Origin: a virus
Direction: 5' to 3' (one strand)
IMG/VR virus record: IMGVR_UViG_3300030085_001621
Span: 11,274-37,273 of that record
Length of the DNA: 26,000 nt
The position numbers were made by a program, and so were the translations under genes. The notes below the pieces were generated by a model that worked only from the letters and a program-made list of their open reading frames with translations, ran no database searches and had not been told where the DNA came from. Positions 1 through 7,197 of the stretch are shown piece after piece (positions within the stretch are counted from its first letter, which is position 1; every line of letters starts with the position of its first letter).

Positions 1-1444
1 CCGAAACCGCCTGAATGAAGGAATCATTAGAACACTTAATGTGCTCATGTCCCCATCCTTTACGATACTCAGCGAAACCATCTAAGTGAGCACCATCGCC
101 AGCAGTTGCAACATCATAGTTACCAGTAGAAGCGTTATATCTTACGAACGCTCTATCATCTTTTTGCAGAGATAGACCAGTGAACTGTGCAACAACCATC
201 GATTTGAAACCAGTTGCTTTGCTACCATCAGCATGCATACCGTTCATACCCCACACTGATCTCAGTGATAGGTTAAACGCATATGGTGATGCAGAGTCAA
301 CTGTATCAATCTCAGTTTTAACTGTAATGTTTGAACCTACAGCGTTTCCTGTTGGTTCTCCTTGCATTTGGTAAGTAAAGACGTTACCAGATGCGGATGT
401 GACTGTAAAAGACCCGTTGTAAATTCCTGCATCAAGTTCGGATTGCGGTCCAGTTGATCCAGTAACACCACTAACGTTGATGTTAACACCAACGGAAAAT
501 CCGTGGTCTCTGGGGTTATCAAACTCATCAACAGTGACTGCCGTTGCTGTCTGACCATTTCTTGTGATCTGAAGGACTCTGTATTCATCGGAAATAGGAC
601 CAACGATTCTGTTTTCTTCAACCCTTAACTGAATTTGGTCAGTTGCAGGATCACCAGATGTATCAGGAATTGTAGCGAATGCTTTAGATACTTTTTGGTA
701 GTAAATCTCTAGATCAGTTCTTTCTAGGATATTAGGTACAGCAGAGTAATCTGCATTAGGAACTGTACCACCAGAGATTAAAGTTGAAAGACTATTAACA
801 CCATCAGCAAACTCGAAACAAGTTAATCTATGGTGTGAAAATTTAGGTGATAAGGTATCTGTGCTGTCTGGTTTGTAATATACACCTTCCTCAGCACCAT
901 CGAAGAAGGAGAACTGCCAGAAGTATGTTCCACCAGTAACTTTGAAGATTGCGGTGCGGGGAGGTACTTGAGATTCGTTATTGATACCCTTAGATGCAAG
1001 CACCGTAGGATATGGAACGTACTTAGGAATAATCTTTGTACGGCGAAGATCGGTGCCAACCAATGAACAACCTCTGGGAACAATGATTCCTCCTTCGATT
1101 GAATTGTACTTGTACAAAACATTATTAGGAGAAGTCAAATCGAGGTTTGAGTTCTCATCAAGGGGAGCAACGTTTGTATAAAGAACATCGCCAGGTCTGT
1201 TATCAACAACATACTCTGCTGGATACAGCATGATAGAGAATGCGTCGAATTCGTCATTACTCAGACCAACTCGATACGAGAATCTTGCTACTTCAAGAAA
1301 CGCTCTTTGAATAGACTTAAACGGACGCAATGCAGAGTTACCCCTGTTGTCAATAGCATCAGAGGCATCAAAGTCGTCTGGATTAACATAGATGATACGT
1401 CCAGTTCTGGACGTAATAATATTCTTAAGTCTAGTAAGGGACAT
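1..1444 (-). CDS. Virion structural protein, beta-helix tail fibre-like (3' end outside window)
   Basis: A reading frame is open from an ATG at 1444 down to the left edge, giving at least 481 residues with no stop, so the C-terminus lies outside the window. The N-terminus has VNPDDFDASDA (about 20-30) followed by a Gly/Asn turn and RPFKSIQRAF (about 40-49). This resembles the start of pectate-lyase-like right-handed beta-helix tailspikes. The rest is rich in Gly, Thr, Val and Asn, as in beta-structured fibres. It is the last of three large structural genes in a row, and an AATAAATA late box lies about 23 bp upstream. Proteins of this kind are usually called tail fibre-like or virion structural in T4-like cyanophages. 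The exact role (short fibre, baseplate pin or wedge-associated) cannot be decided from sequence alone. Confidence 0.75.
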   Translation of the reverse strand, partial: MSLTRLKNIITSRTGRIIYVNPDDFDASDAIDNRGNSALRPFKSIQRAFLEVARFSYRVGLSNDEFDAFSIMLYPAEYVVDNRPGDVLYTNVAPLDENSNLDLTSPNNVLYKYNSIEGGIIVPRGCSLVGTDLRRTKIIPKYVPYPTVLASKGINNESQVPPRTAIFKVTGGTYFWQFSFFDGAEEGVYYKPDSTDTLSPKFSHHRLTCFEFADGVNSLSTLISGGTVPNADYSAVPNILERTDLEIYYQKVSKAFATIPDTSGDPATDQIQLRVEENRIVGPISDEYRVLQITRNGQTATAVTVDEFDNPRDHGFSVGVNINVSGVTGSTGPQSELDAGIYNGSFTVTSASGNVFTYQMQGEPTGNAVGSNITVKTEIDTVDSASPYAFNLSLRSVWGMNGMHADGSKATGFKSMVVAQFTGLSLQKDDRAFVRYNASTGNYDVATAGDGAHLDGFAEYRKGWGHEHIKCSNDSFIQAVS

Positions 1445-1466
1445 TGCTTACGCTGCTTTTTTGATT

Positions 1467-1474
1467 ATTTATTA
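1467..1474 (-). promoter_or_regulatory. Late promoter box AATAAATA
   Basis: The minus strand reads AATAAATA, matching the T4-type late box NATAAATA that T4-like phages use with their own sigma factor. It overlaps the stop codon of the 480-aa gene and lies about 23 bp upstream of the ATG at 1444, a distance also seen at the other late boxes here. It probably drives the beta-helix structural gene. No -35 element is expected for this class. Confidence 0.5.
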
Positions 1475-2914
1475 GGAACCGAAAACTCTAGTTGGCAATG
1501 CTGTTGAAGCATCTTGGAATCCAACCAGACTAAAAATGTTATTTTGAGTTGCACTTTCAACAACTAATCTTTCGCCAGGTCCAACGACGAGAGATGTAAT
1601 CCTGTCAACATTGTTGTTGCCATTTGTCTTATCTTTTGTCAGATAATTCTGATCTTCAAGTGCAGTAGATGCAACGGTGACACTACTGACTGTTGCCAAT
1701 GTTCTAGATTGTTCATTATCTGCGGGAACATCACGGAAAGTATCACTTCCAGCAAAGTCAGCGGATCCAATACCTTTAATCACATAAAGTGTCGTTCCAG
1801 AATAAGAACGAACAACACCGAAAGGACCAGCAGTTTGTGAAGTTACGGTATAAGTGATACCAGCATTCAGGAAACCATCGCTGCTGTTTGTCCAAGTGCC
1901 TTCAATGTCATAGACATAGATTTCACTATAGTTAACAGTCTCAGTGGTTTGAATATAACGATCACTTCCACCATAGTTTGCATTACCAGCAGTACCAGTG
2001 CCACCATCATAGAAATACAAGGTGGTAGGAGTGTTATCGTTTGCACCAAAGTCAAACTGGATGTATGCACCACCAGAACCTGCTGTGCCATTGGTAGTTT
2101 TACCAGTGGTAAATTCTGTACCATCGTCAGAGTTACCAGCAGTATTGTCAGGACCCCATTCACCATTAACAGTAGTAGAAAGACTAAAATCTCTACCACT
2201 CATAGAAGAATCAGAGGTATCAAAACGATATACTCTATCAGAGAAAAGTGTAACACCACCATCAAGTGCTAAATCGTATGTTCCACCTGCTGTTGTAACT
2301 GAGAATACAAACTCATTAGTAGCAGATCCAACACCACCAGAAGAAACTGTTCCAGTTGCAGTGCCAGAGGTAATACTATCACCATCTGCAAATTCAGATC
2401 CAGATCCGTTTATTGTAGAAGGACCCACATAAAGAATATTATTCTTAAATGCATATACAGTAGCAGTTGTTGTGTTACCACCAGAACCTTTAGTTAAAGT
2501 GTTACCAACTGCAGGAGTGCCAGAAACAGATTCGATAGTAATCTGTCTGATAGCAACATCTTTTACGAAGACAGATGTAGTCTCTGGGATATAAAATGAT
2601 TCAAATTTAAATTTCTTTTCACCATCAGTGCTAGTGAATTGTTGTCCTGGTTGGAAACCTGCACCACTACTAATTGGAGTGCCTACCCCAAATCTGTAAC
2701 CACTGATAATATCACCTTCGTGAAGTTTATATGTGGATGCATCTAAAGTAAGTTTCTGATCAAAATCTTTGATCGCAACATCGTATGCTGCACCAGTACC
2801 ATCATTAGCGACGGTTAATACTGCCGAAGCAGATTGATCCACAGGAGCACTATACAGGACTGTATTAGTTGTTCCCGCTGGTTTTGCTTGTCCTAAAAGT
2901 CCTTGGTCTGCCAT
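1472..2914 (-). CDS. Virion structural protein, Gly/Thr-rich beta-structured
   Basis: This encodes 480 residues, ATG at 2914, only 6 bp after the upstream fibre gene. Composition is strongly Gly, Thr, Ser, Val and Asp with few Cys, typical of extracellular phage fibre or baseplate-decorating proteins. It seems to hold repeated beta modules: one around 130-170 with a TATVYAFKNNILYVG-type strand pair, and a similar one around 360-385 with VVRSYSGTTLYVI. It has no enzyme motif, signal peptide or membrane segment. The neighbours on both sides are also fibre-like, so a peripheral tail or baseplate role is likely, perhaps host recognition. I recognise it only as a cyanophage-type structural protein and cannot assign a T4 equivalent. 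Confidence 0.7.
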   Translation of the reverse strand: MADQGLLGQAKPAGTTNTVLYSAPVDQSASAVLTVANDGTGAAYDVAIKDFDQKLTLDASTYKLHEGDIISGYRFGVGTPISSGAGFQPGQQFTSTDGEKKFKFESFYIPETTSVFVKDVAIRQITIESVSGTPAVGNTLTKGSGGNTTTATVYAFKNNILYVGPSTINGSGSEFADGDSITSGTATGTVSSGGVGSATNEFVFSVTTAGGTYDLALDGGVTLFSDRVYRFDTSDSSMSGRDFSLSTTVNGEWGPDNTAGNSDDGTEFTTGKTTNGTAGSGGAYIQFDFGANDNTPTTLYFYDGGTGTAGNANYGGSDRYIQTTETVNYSEIYVYDIEGTWTNSSDGFLNAGITYTVTSQTAGPFGVVRSYSGTTLYVIKGIGSADFAGSDTFRDVPADNEQSRTLATVSSVTVASTALEDQNYLTKDKTNGNNNVDRITSLVVGPGERLVVESATQNNIFSLVGFQDASTALPTRVFGS

Positions 2915-2920
2915 TGTTAA

Positions 2921-4243
2921 TTAGAATCCTGCGTAAAAGAATTGTTGTAGTCTAGTTTGCCCTGATAGGTTGTTTGCGCCAATACCACCACCGAAGTTAA
3001 CATCATCTAAAGTCACGTTATCGGTAGAAAGAAGTGTCGCGTTAGCATTTGGGAATCGGATTGTTCTATTTCCCGAAATATTATCAAGACTAAATTGGAC
3101 GCTACCCGTGTTATTACCGAGTTGTTTGATTGTAGGAACATAAAGAGACTTATTCTTCAGATCCTGAGTCGCTTCCTCACTAACAATAACGTTAGGTGAG
3201 TTACCAGTATTTAGTAAATTAGTCGGAGGGAATTTGAATACTTGGTTAGAAAGTGTATTTTGATTAGAAATATCAAACGTAACCTTCTTAGTATTGTCAG
3301 TTGAATCCGCAAGAATCAAACTGAGAATAGTTTTGTTAGATAAAATTTGTGTAGCATCTGTACCAACCAACGTAATGTTGGTGTCAGGCATAGTGATTGT
3401 TCTGTTTGCTGTGATTGCATCAGTGTTAAACTGTGCCCAGTTTGTAGCATCTTCAGCATCAGTAGCAAGTTTCAAATCAACCAGCGTCTTATTCAACGCG
3501 GTTTGTTCTGCCTTCGTGTCAAGGAGTGTGGATGATGTAGCAGTAGGTTCGTTAGTTGTAGTTACTGTACCTGCATCAGGTAAGAAGTAAGAACGTCTTG
3601 CACCAACAGTATCTGTCCAGTTAATCTGGAAGATTGCTTCTTCAGTTCCATCAACAATAACAAAATTATCCTCATCAATAAGAAGAGTTTTATTAGTTAA
3701 TGTCTGAGTAGTGTTATCACCAACAACGGTAGTTCCGTTACCAGATGTAATAGCGGGAAGGGTGAAGATACGAGTATTAGTACCAGTACCAATATTACTA
3801 ACTTCAAATCTCGCTTTAGGTCCCTGAGCATCTTCAAGAATAAAAGTTTGGTCGGAGATAACAAAGTTACCTGTAACTTTTACAGCACCTGTACCCTTTG
3901 GAGCAAATACAATATCAGCATTGTTAGCAACATCATCAGTAGCAGTAATGAATAGCGAAGTGCTACTATTACCATTATCAATTCTAGTCATGTAAACACC
4001 GCCGTCACCAAACGCAATACCAATTTGATCGTATGCGTTTTGATACAGTCCAGTGTCTCGATCCAAGTCGAAACATAATCCAGGTGATGCTTTGGTGCCT
4101 GCTGTGACCCCTTTGAACAACTGATTAACTTTTGCTTTTCGGTTAGGAATCAAAGGATCAGAGACAACAACTGGGAGAATTGCTTCGCCCGAGAGGTTAG
4201 CATCTGAGATTGTCTCTAACTGAGAAATTTTACGAGTTCCCAC
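2921..4243 (-). CDS. Tail fibre-like structural protein with repeated NKT modules
   Basis: This encodes 440 residues, ATG at 4243. The N-terminus (MGTRKISQLE) resembles tail-fibre attachment ends. Residues about 57-90 hold a FDLDRDTGLYQ segment followed by YDQIGIAFGDGG, the familiar phage-fibre pattern of an Asp-Thr-Gly turn followed by short strands. The C-terminal half carries four copies of a T-Q-x-L-x-N-K-T/S-L motif near 179, 247, 298 and 359. Each is followed by a strand pair such as NRTITMPDTNITL or NRTIRFPNANATL, giving a 50-70 residue repeat. This looks like a trimeric fibre shaft. A TATAAATA late box lies 28 bp upstream. It ends 6 bp before the next structural gene, so the three are likely co-transcribed. 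Confidence 0.75.
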   Translation of the reverse strand: MGTRKISQLETISDANLSGEAILPVVVSDPLIPNRKAKVNQLFKGVTAGTKASPGLCFDLDRDTGLYQNAYDQIGIAFGDGGVYMTRIDNGNSSTSLFITATDDVANNADIVFAPKGTGAVKVTGNFVISDQTFILEDAQGPKARFEVSNIGTGTNTRIFTLPAITSGNGTTVVGDNTTQTLTNKTLLIDEDNFVIVDGTEEAIFQINWTDTVGARRSYFLPDAGTVTTTNEPTATSSTLLDTKAEQTALNKTLVDLKLATDAEDATNWAQFNTDAITANRTITMPDTNITLVGTDATQILSNKTILSLILADSTDNTKKVTFDISNQNTLSNQVFKFPPTNLLNTGNSPNVIVSEEATQDLKNKSLYVPTIKQLGNNTGSVQFSLDNISGNRTIRFPNANATLLSTDNVTLDDVNFGGGIGANNLSGQTRLQQFFYAGF

Positions 4244-4270
4244 AGATAATCACACTATTTGCTACAGGTC

Positions 4271-4278
4271 TATTTATA
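4271..4278 (-). promoter_or_regulatory. Late promoter box TATAAATA
   Basis: This is a perfect T4-type late box on the minus strand, immediately after the stop codon of the oxygenase gene (4279-4902) and 28 bp upstream of the ATG at 4243. It marks the return from cargo genes to structural genes and should drive the three fibre-like genes at 4243-1. Confidence 0.65.
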
Positions 4279-4902
4279 TCATTTCTCATTGCCTATCCAA
4301 GACAAAAAGAACGTGAGACAGAATCTACCGTCCATGGGATCATCGCTGTCCATGATAACAGTATCCACTTCATGCTTCATAAGTCCAGGGAATATAACCA
4401 TTGAGTTATTCTTACCCTCCACTTCTAAATTGTATTGAGTGAACTTAAAGTTTCCGCCCGTGAATTTTTTTGGTTCTTTGTATAACCAGAGGCAACATGT
4501 CCCTAAAGAAAGATCTCTATGGGGTTGATAGTTGTCACCATTTTTATAATGAGAAAGCAATACACTAACTTTATTGTATTGGAATTCCTCAAAGTATTTG
4601 TTCTCTTTCACCCAGTCAGCATTAGGAAATGCTTGCAATATAGGAGAAATGTATTTGTTGCATGCAGAATATCTTGCCGAGGTCCATACCTCGTGTAGAA
4701 ACAATCCAGAGTTTTGTTTGATGTATTGTCCATTCTTATATGCACCACCCGTATCCTCAGGAGTCAACAGGAGATCATTAGAACAGTAATACTCAATCTC
4801 TTTCCAAATTACTTCTAGTTGTTCGTCGGAAAAAACATTTTCAAGTAGCAGTAGGGGAAATGGTTCATTGAAACTATATCCCCTGAGAGCAGGATTAATC
4901 AT
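4279..4902 (-). CDS. 2-oxoglutarate/Fe(II)-dependent oxygenase
   Basis: This encodes 207 residues, ATG at 4902, overlapping the stop of the upstream 48-aa gene by 8 bp. The double-stranded beta-helix signature is visible: an iron-binding HxD (H128, D130), GGNF (149-152), the distal histidine in PGLMKHEV (H177), and R193 in GRFCLTFFL as the likely 2-oxoglutarate carboxylate contact. Length is normal for stand-alone phage enzymes of the prolyl-4-hydroxylase-like superfamily. The general reaction is hydroxylation coupled to decarboxylation of 2-oxoglutarate; the substrate here is unknown. It is the last gene of a cargo cassette and ends just before a late promoter box. It is one of several such enzymes in the window but is not a close copy of the others. 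Confidence 0.85.
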   Translation of the reverse strand: MINPALRGYSFNEPFPLLLLENVFSDEQLEVIWKEIEYYCSNDLLLTPEDTGGAYKNGQYIKQNSGLFLHEVWTSARYSACNKYISPILQAFPNADWVKENKYFEEFQYNKVSVLLSHYKNGDNYQPHRDLSLGTCCLWLYKEPKKFTGGNFKFTQYNLEVEGKNNSMVIFPGLMKHEVDTVIMDSDDPMDGRFCLTFFLSWIGNEK

Positions 4903-5041
4903 TTTCTAAGGGGAAGAGTTCATTATATCGGAGGAATCTCCTTAAAGAGGGTTCTATATCAAAAGATTCACACACGGCAAGATAAGATTCCCATTCGCTG
5001 ATCAGATGTTCAGGCACAGGATGTTCATTTTCCAACGCCAT
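4895..5041 (-). CDS. Small acidic protein of unknown function (48 aa)
   Basis: This short frame has an ATG at 5041 and a TAA at 4895. It starts MALENEHPVPEHL and ends RYNELFPLEND. It is acidic and probably helical, with no recognisable domain. Its start overlaps the end of the upstream 47-aa gene by 17 bp, and its stop overlaps the start of the oxygenase by 8 bp. This chained overlap, filling an otherwise empty gap, is the main support for it being real and translationally coupled. Confidence 0.6.
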   Translation of the reverse strand: MALENEHPVPEHLISEWESYLAVCESFDIEPSLRRFLRYNELFPLEND

Positions 5042-5168
5042 AATCAGATGCCTCAGATTCTAATTTGCGAATGTCTTCATGCAGTCTAGCAATTGCTTCC
5101 TGTGCTTCTTTTGAGAGTTCGTAACTCCACTCTTCACCCTTTTTATTCTTGAATGTCTTTTTGCTCAT
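5025..5168 (-). CDS. Small charged helical protein of unknown function (47 aa)
   Basis: ATG at 5168, TGA at 5025. The sequence starts MSKKTFKNKKGEEWSYEL, followed by a helical stretch rich in Glu, Ala and Arg (EAQEAIARLHEDIRKLESEA). A purine-rich AGGAGAAAG lies just upstream of the ATG and would serve as a ribosome binding site. It overlaps the upstream 223-aa gene by 26 bp and the downstream 48-aa gene by 17 bp. No known family is recognised. The ribosome site and gene chain make it likely to be translated. Confidence 0.6.
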   Translation of the reverse strand: MSKKTFKNKKGEEWSYELSKEAQEAIARLHEDIRKLESEASDYGVGK

Positions 5169-5814
5169 GGTCTTTCTCCTCTAAGGTTTTGTACTGCCAT
5201 TCATCAGTATGTCCGACTGTCCACCATTTGGATTCAGTCTCCACAGCATAATTCTGTGTGCATACTTTGAAGTCAGGTTTTTTGAGATCTCCTGGGATTA
5301 AGGAGTTGTCATGCCAGATTATTCTATTGTTTGGTTGAGCAGCAAATTGTCCATTATCAAGGGCGATGATGTTGAACGATTTGTGCTCGGGATCCAACTC
5401 AGAAAAATTAGTGTCGATAATAGAATGATCTGGATGAGCAGAGTCAATTGTAAATTCATATTCTCCTGGGTGCATTTTTTTGTCTTTGCCAAAGAACTCA
5501 CAACGTCCCAGAAGAGGTTTGCGAACTACAGTAATATTATAGTCGAAAGAATCCCAAAGTTCAAGGACATCCAGAGGAAGTTGATCTTCTGGATTAAAGT
5601 CCTTTTTCCAAACAAATGCACTTAAGGGTAGTTTGTCAAACAATGCACCATATTCAGTGAGAAGTGTCTCAAAATATAATGCTTTGGTCTGAACGCTTTT
5701 AACAGAAACCCAAATGCCAGGTGTTAACTCTCCATGACCTTTTTCTAGATCATAGAGATATTCTTTCTTGACGAATACTGGATTGGGCGGAATCGGATGT
5801 ACTAAGAATGCCAT
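5143..5814 (-). CDS. Conserved-looking cyanophage protein of unknown function (223 aa)
   Basis: ATG at 5814, joined to the upstream gene through a 1-bp TAATG overlap. The protein is soluble-looking with no signal peptide or membrane segment. It is rich in Trp, Phe, Pro and Asp and ends with a charged tail (EEKDHEQKDIQE). Scattered features include IPPNPVFVKKEY near residue 8, a run of aromatic residues, and KWWTVGHTDEWQY near 195-207. I see no catalytic motif and do not recognise a family with confidence. It sits in the cargo cassette between an oxygenase-associated small gene and two very short genes. Confidence 0.7.
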   Translation of the reverse strand: MAFLVHPIPPNPVFVKKEYLYDLEKGHGELTPGIWVSVKSVQTKALYFETLLTEYGALFDKLPLSAFVWKKDFNPEDQLPLDVLELWDSFDYNITVVRKPLLGRCEFFGKDKKMHPGEYEFTIDSAHPDHSIIDTNFSELDPEHKSFNIIALDNGQFAAQPNNRIIWHDNSLIPGDLKKPDFKVCTQNYAVETESKWWTVGHTDEWQYKTLEEKDHEQKDIQE

Positions 5815-6158
5815 TAATTACAAGATGCAAATAATACGTTTTCAACAATACCTTCAACAAAGGTTACCATGGCACTTGGAGTAGGTGCATAATGCACTGT
5901 CCAATGTGCAGGATAAAGTTCTAATTGTTTTGTTAAGAGATATGGCGTAACTCTACCATGATTTATACTCTTTACGACCCTGAACTTTCCACTTTCTTCA
6001 AAGGAATAAGTTCCGCTGTGATCCACTGACCATAAATGACCCTTCGGATCAATCCAGTTATATGACATGAATCCATCAAGATCTTTAGTCCTTAGTTCTC
6101 TGTTCCAAAAACCAGGACCAAGATCAAATGATGAGTGAATGGTGTCGTAAATACCCAT
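5814..6158 (-). CDS. Protein of unknown function (114 aa)
   Basis: ATG at 6158 with GGGAG about 5 bp upstream, a good ribosome site. The protein has many aromatic residues and short beta-like stretches: FDLGPGFWNRELRTKDLDGF near 11-30, then SYNWIDPKGHLWSVDHSGTY and a VTPYLLTKQLELYPAHW segment. It has no obvious catalytic residues or membrane segment. It starts 19 bp after the stop of the upstream oxygenase and overlaps the next gene by 1 bp (TAATG), so it belongs to the same operon. Function not recognised. Confidence 0.7.
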   Translation of the reverse strand: MGIYDTIHSSFDLGPGFWNRELRTKDLDGFMSYNWIDPKGHLWSVDHSGTYSFEESGKFRVVKSINHGRVTPYLLTKQLELYPAHWTVHYAPTPSAMVTFVEGIVENVLFASCN

Positions 6159-6177
6159 GTTTTCTCCCGTATTGCTA

Positions 6178-6741
6178 CTATTTAAACATCGGACCCATCA
6201 TCCATGCAACCAAAGATATACGTCTTCCTTTAGTTACTGGTTTGACTCTATGTGGAACCCAAGCAGGAAAAACAATACAGTCACCCTTATTGGGTTTGAT
6301 GCTTTTATTCAAGTTGGGTTGATAATCAATTTCAAATTCACCACCATCATACTCATCAGGACCACTCAATAACAAAGAACAAGAGAGTTTCCTTTCCATA
6401 TCTCCACAGATACTTGCGTCATCATTATCTACATGCCAACTGTAATGATCTTGTTTCTCACCATAGTAAATGGTAGATTGAATTTTAGATTGAAAATAAT
6501 TCAGATCATAGTTGAAATGTGTTTTGTTGGCACAAGTCATCATATTGTGAATGATACCAGGAATCCATTCATCCCAAGGTATCCAAGATACACTAGTAGA
6601 TCTGACATCTAGATCTTCTACTTCATTGGCAATAGAAGCAGTTTGGTAATGCAATGATTCAACATAAGTTACCATGTTGCTTATAAGCAAGTCTGGAAAC
6701 TTACTAGGAATATTGTATAGTAGGTTGGTTGTAAAAGACAC
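6178..6741 (-). CDS. 2-oxoglutarate/Fe(II)-dependent oxygenase (prolyl 4-hydroxylase/PiuC-like)
   Basis: From a GTG at 6741 this encodes 187 residues. The signature is clear: HVD (H103, D105), DGGEFEI (132-138), FPAWVPHRV with H164, and GRRISLVAW with R173 or R174 contacting 2-oxoglutarate. The frame stays open further upstream to an ATG at 6786, but that ATG lies inside tRNA-Asn and its 15 extra residues are translated tRNA. I therefore chose the GTG, whose first base is the tRNA discriminator position. The next in-frame ATG is residue 23 (NMVTYVESL) and would cut off what looks like the family N-terminus. An AGGAAGGGGA stretch in the tRNA 3' acceptor arm could act as ribosome binding site. 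Substrate unknown. Confidence 0.8.
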   Translation of the reverse strand: MSFTTNLLYNIPSKFPDLLISNMVTYVESLHYQTASIANEVEDLDVRSTSVSWIPWDEWIPGIIHNMMTCANKTHFNYDLNYFQSKIQSTIYYGEKQDHYSWHVDNDDASICGDMERKLSCSLLLSGPDEYDGGEFEIDYQPNLNKSIKPNKGDCIVFPAWVPHRVKPVTKGRRISLVAWMMGPMFK

Positions 6742-6812
6742 TCCCCTTCCTGGGATCGAACCAGGGACCAATTGATTAACAGTCAATCGCTCTACCGCTG
6801 AGCTAAAGAGGA
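6741..6812 (-). tRNA. trnN: tRNA-Asn (GTT)
   Basis: A 72-nt cloverleaf on the minus strand. The acceptor TCCTCTT pairs with AAGGGGA (one G-T pair), with TA at positions 8-9 and a GCTC/GAGC D stem. The anticodon stem ATTGA/TCAAT carries the loop CTGTTAA (anticodon GTT), and the T arm is CCTGG/CCAGG with TTCGATC. The discriminator is G. CCA is not encoded. It is the last of three tRNAs and abuts an oxygenase start. Confidence 0.93.
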
Positions 6813-6857
6813 TTGAAGGGGGCGCTCTTTCTATACAGAGTCTTTAATACTCCCCCA

Positions 6858-6930
6858 TGGAGAATAGCGGACTCGAACCGCTGACATCCTGCTTGCAAAG
6901 CAGGCGCTCTACCAACTGAGCTAATTCCCC
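6858..6930 (-). tRNA. trnA: tRNA-Ala (TGC)
   Basis: A 73-nt cloverleaf on the minus strand. The acceptor GGGGAAT pairs with ATTCTCC, with a GCTC/GAGC D stem. The anticodon stem CCTGC/GCAGG carries the loop TTTGCAA (anticodon TGC), and the T arm is AGCGG/CCGCT with TTCGAGT. Discriminator A; CCA not encoded. It lies 3 bp from tRNA-Thr and 45 bp from tRNA-Asn, so all three likely come from one transcript. Confidence 0.95.
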
Positions 6931-6933
6931 GAG

Positions 6934-7007
6934 AGCCACACATCGGACTTGAACCGATGACCTACGGTTTACAAAACCGTTGCTCTATCCATCTGAGCTA
7001 GAGTGGC
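6934..7007 (-). tRNA. trnT: tRNA-Thr (TGT)
   Basis: A 74-nt cloverleaf on the minus strand. The acceptor GCCACTC faces GTGTGGC with one T-T mismatch at the sixth pair. The D stem is GCTC/GAGC, the anticodon stem ACGGT/ACCGT carries loop TTTGTAA (anticodon TGT), and the T arm is ATCGG/CCGAT. Discriminator T; CCA not encoded. Its first 23 bases are also the end of the upstream small reading frame. A sigma70-like promoter sits just upstream. Confidence 0.92.
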
Positions 7008-7197
7008 GTTCTTCCTTTTTCTTCTTGAAGTACATACTATAGTACGTCTTCTTCATTTTGTCAATGGTCTCCATATCTTCTTTGAATCCCATGTATTTGA
7101 GATTTTGATATGTGCCTTCCATATCAGATATGAGTAGAAGAAGATTGGTGGGCGTTACTTTACGACCACCAAATTCATATTCATTCAGTGTAAACAT
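6985..7197 (-). CDS. Small lysine-rich protein of unknown function, 3' end inside tRNA-Thr
   Basis: From the ATG at 7197 this gives 70 residues, beginning MFTLNEYEFGGRKVTPTN. A helical region follows (LLLLISDMEGTYQNLKYMGF), then a Lys-rich end (MYFKKKKEER). The final residues HSSSDG and the TAG stop are read from the first 23 bases of tRNA-Thr. A GTG at 7239 would add 14 residues but would increase the overlap with the upstream oxygenase from 17 to 59 bp, so I prefer the ATG. No family is recognised. A consensus-like promoter for the downstream tRNAs lies inside this gene. Confidence 0.6.
   Translation of the reverse strand: MFTLNEYEFGGRKVTPTNLLLLISDMEGTYQNLKYMGFKEDMETIDKMKKTYYSMYFKKKKEERHSSSDG
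7036..7064 (-). promoter_or_regulatory. Sigma70-like promoter upstream of the tRNA-Thr/Ala/Asn cluster
   Basis: The minus strand has TTGACA at 7064-7059, exactly 17 bp, then TATAGT at 7041-7036. This is a perfect -35 and a 5/6 -10 at optimal spacing. Transcription would start near 7029, about 22 bp before the 5' end of tRNA-Thr. It lies within a coding gene, so constraint from the protein cannot be excluded, but its position immediately ahead of three tRNAs supports function. Confidence 0.5.

Noticed and set aside
1867-2199. Minus-strand frame of 110 codons within the structural gene
   Set aside because: It lies in another frame of the Gly/Thr-rich gene, is Leu/Val/Met-rich as expected of a shadow, and has no coupling or ribosome site.
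6741-6786. Upstream ATG extension of the oxygenase
   Set aside because: The ATG and all 15 added residues lie within tRNA-Asn; the GTG at the tRNA edge is more sensible.
6813-6857. GGGGG/CCCCC inverted repeat between tRNA-Asn and tRNA-Ala
   Set aside because: Only five pairs with a long loop and no U run; not a convincing terminator, probably just a spacer between tRNAs.
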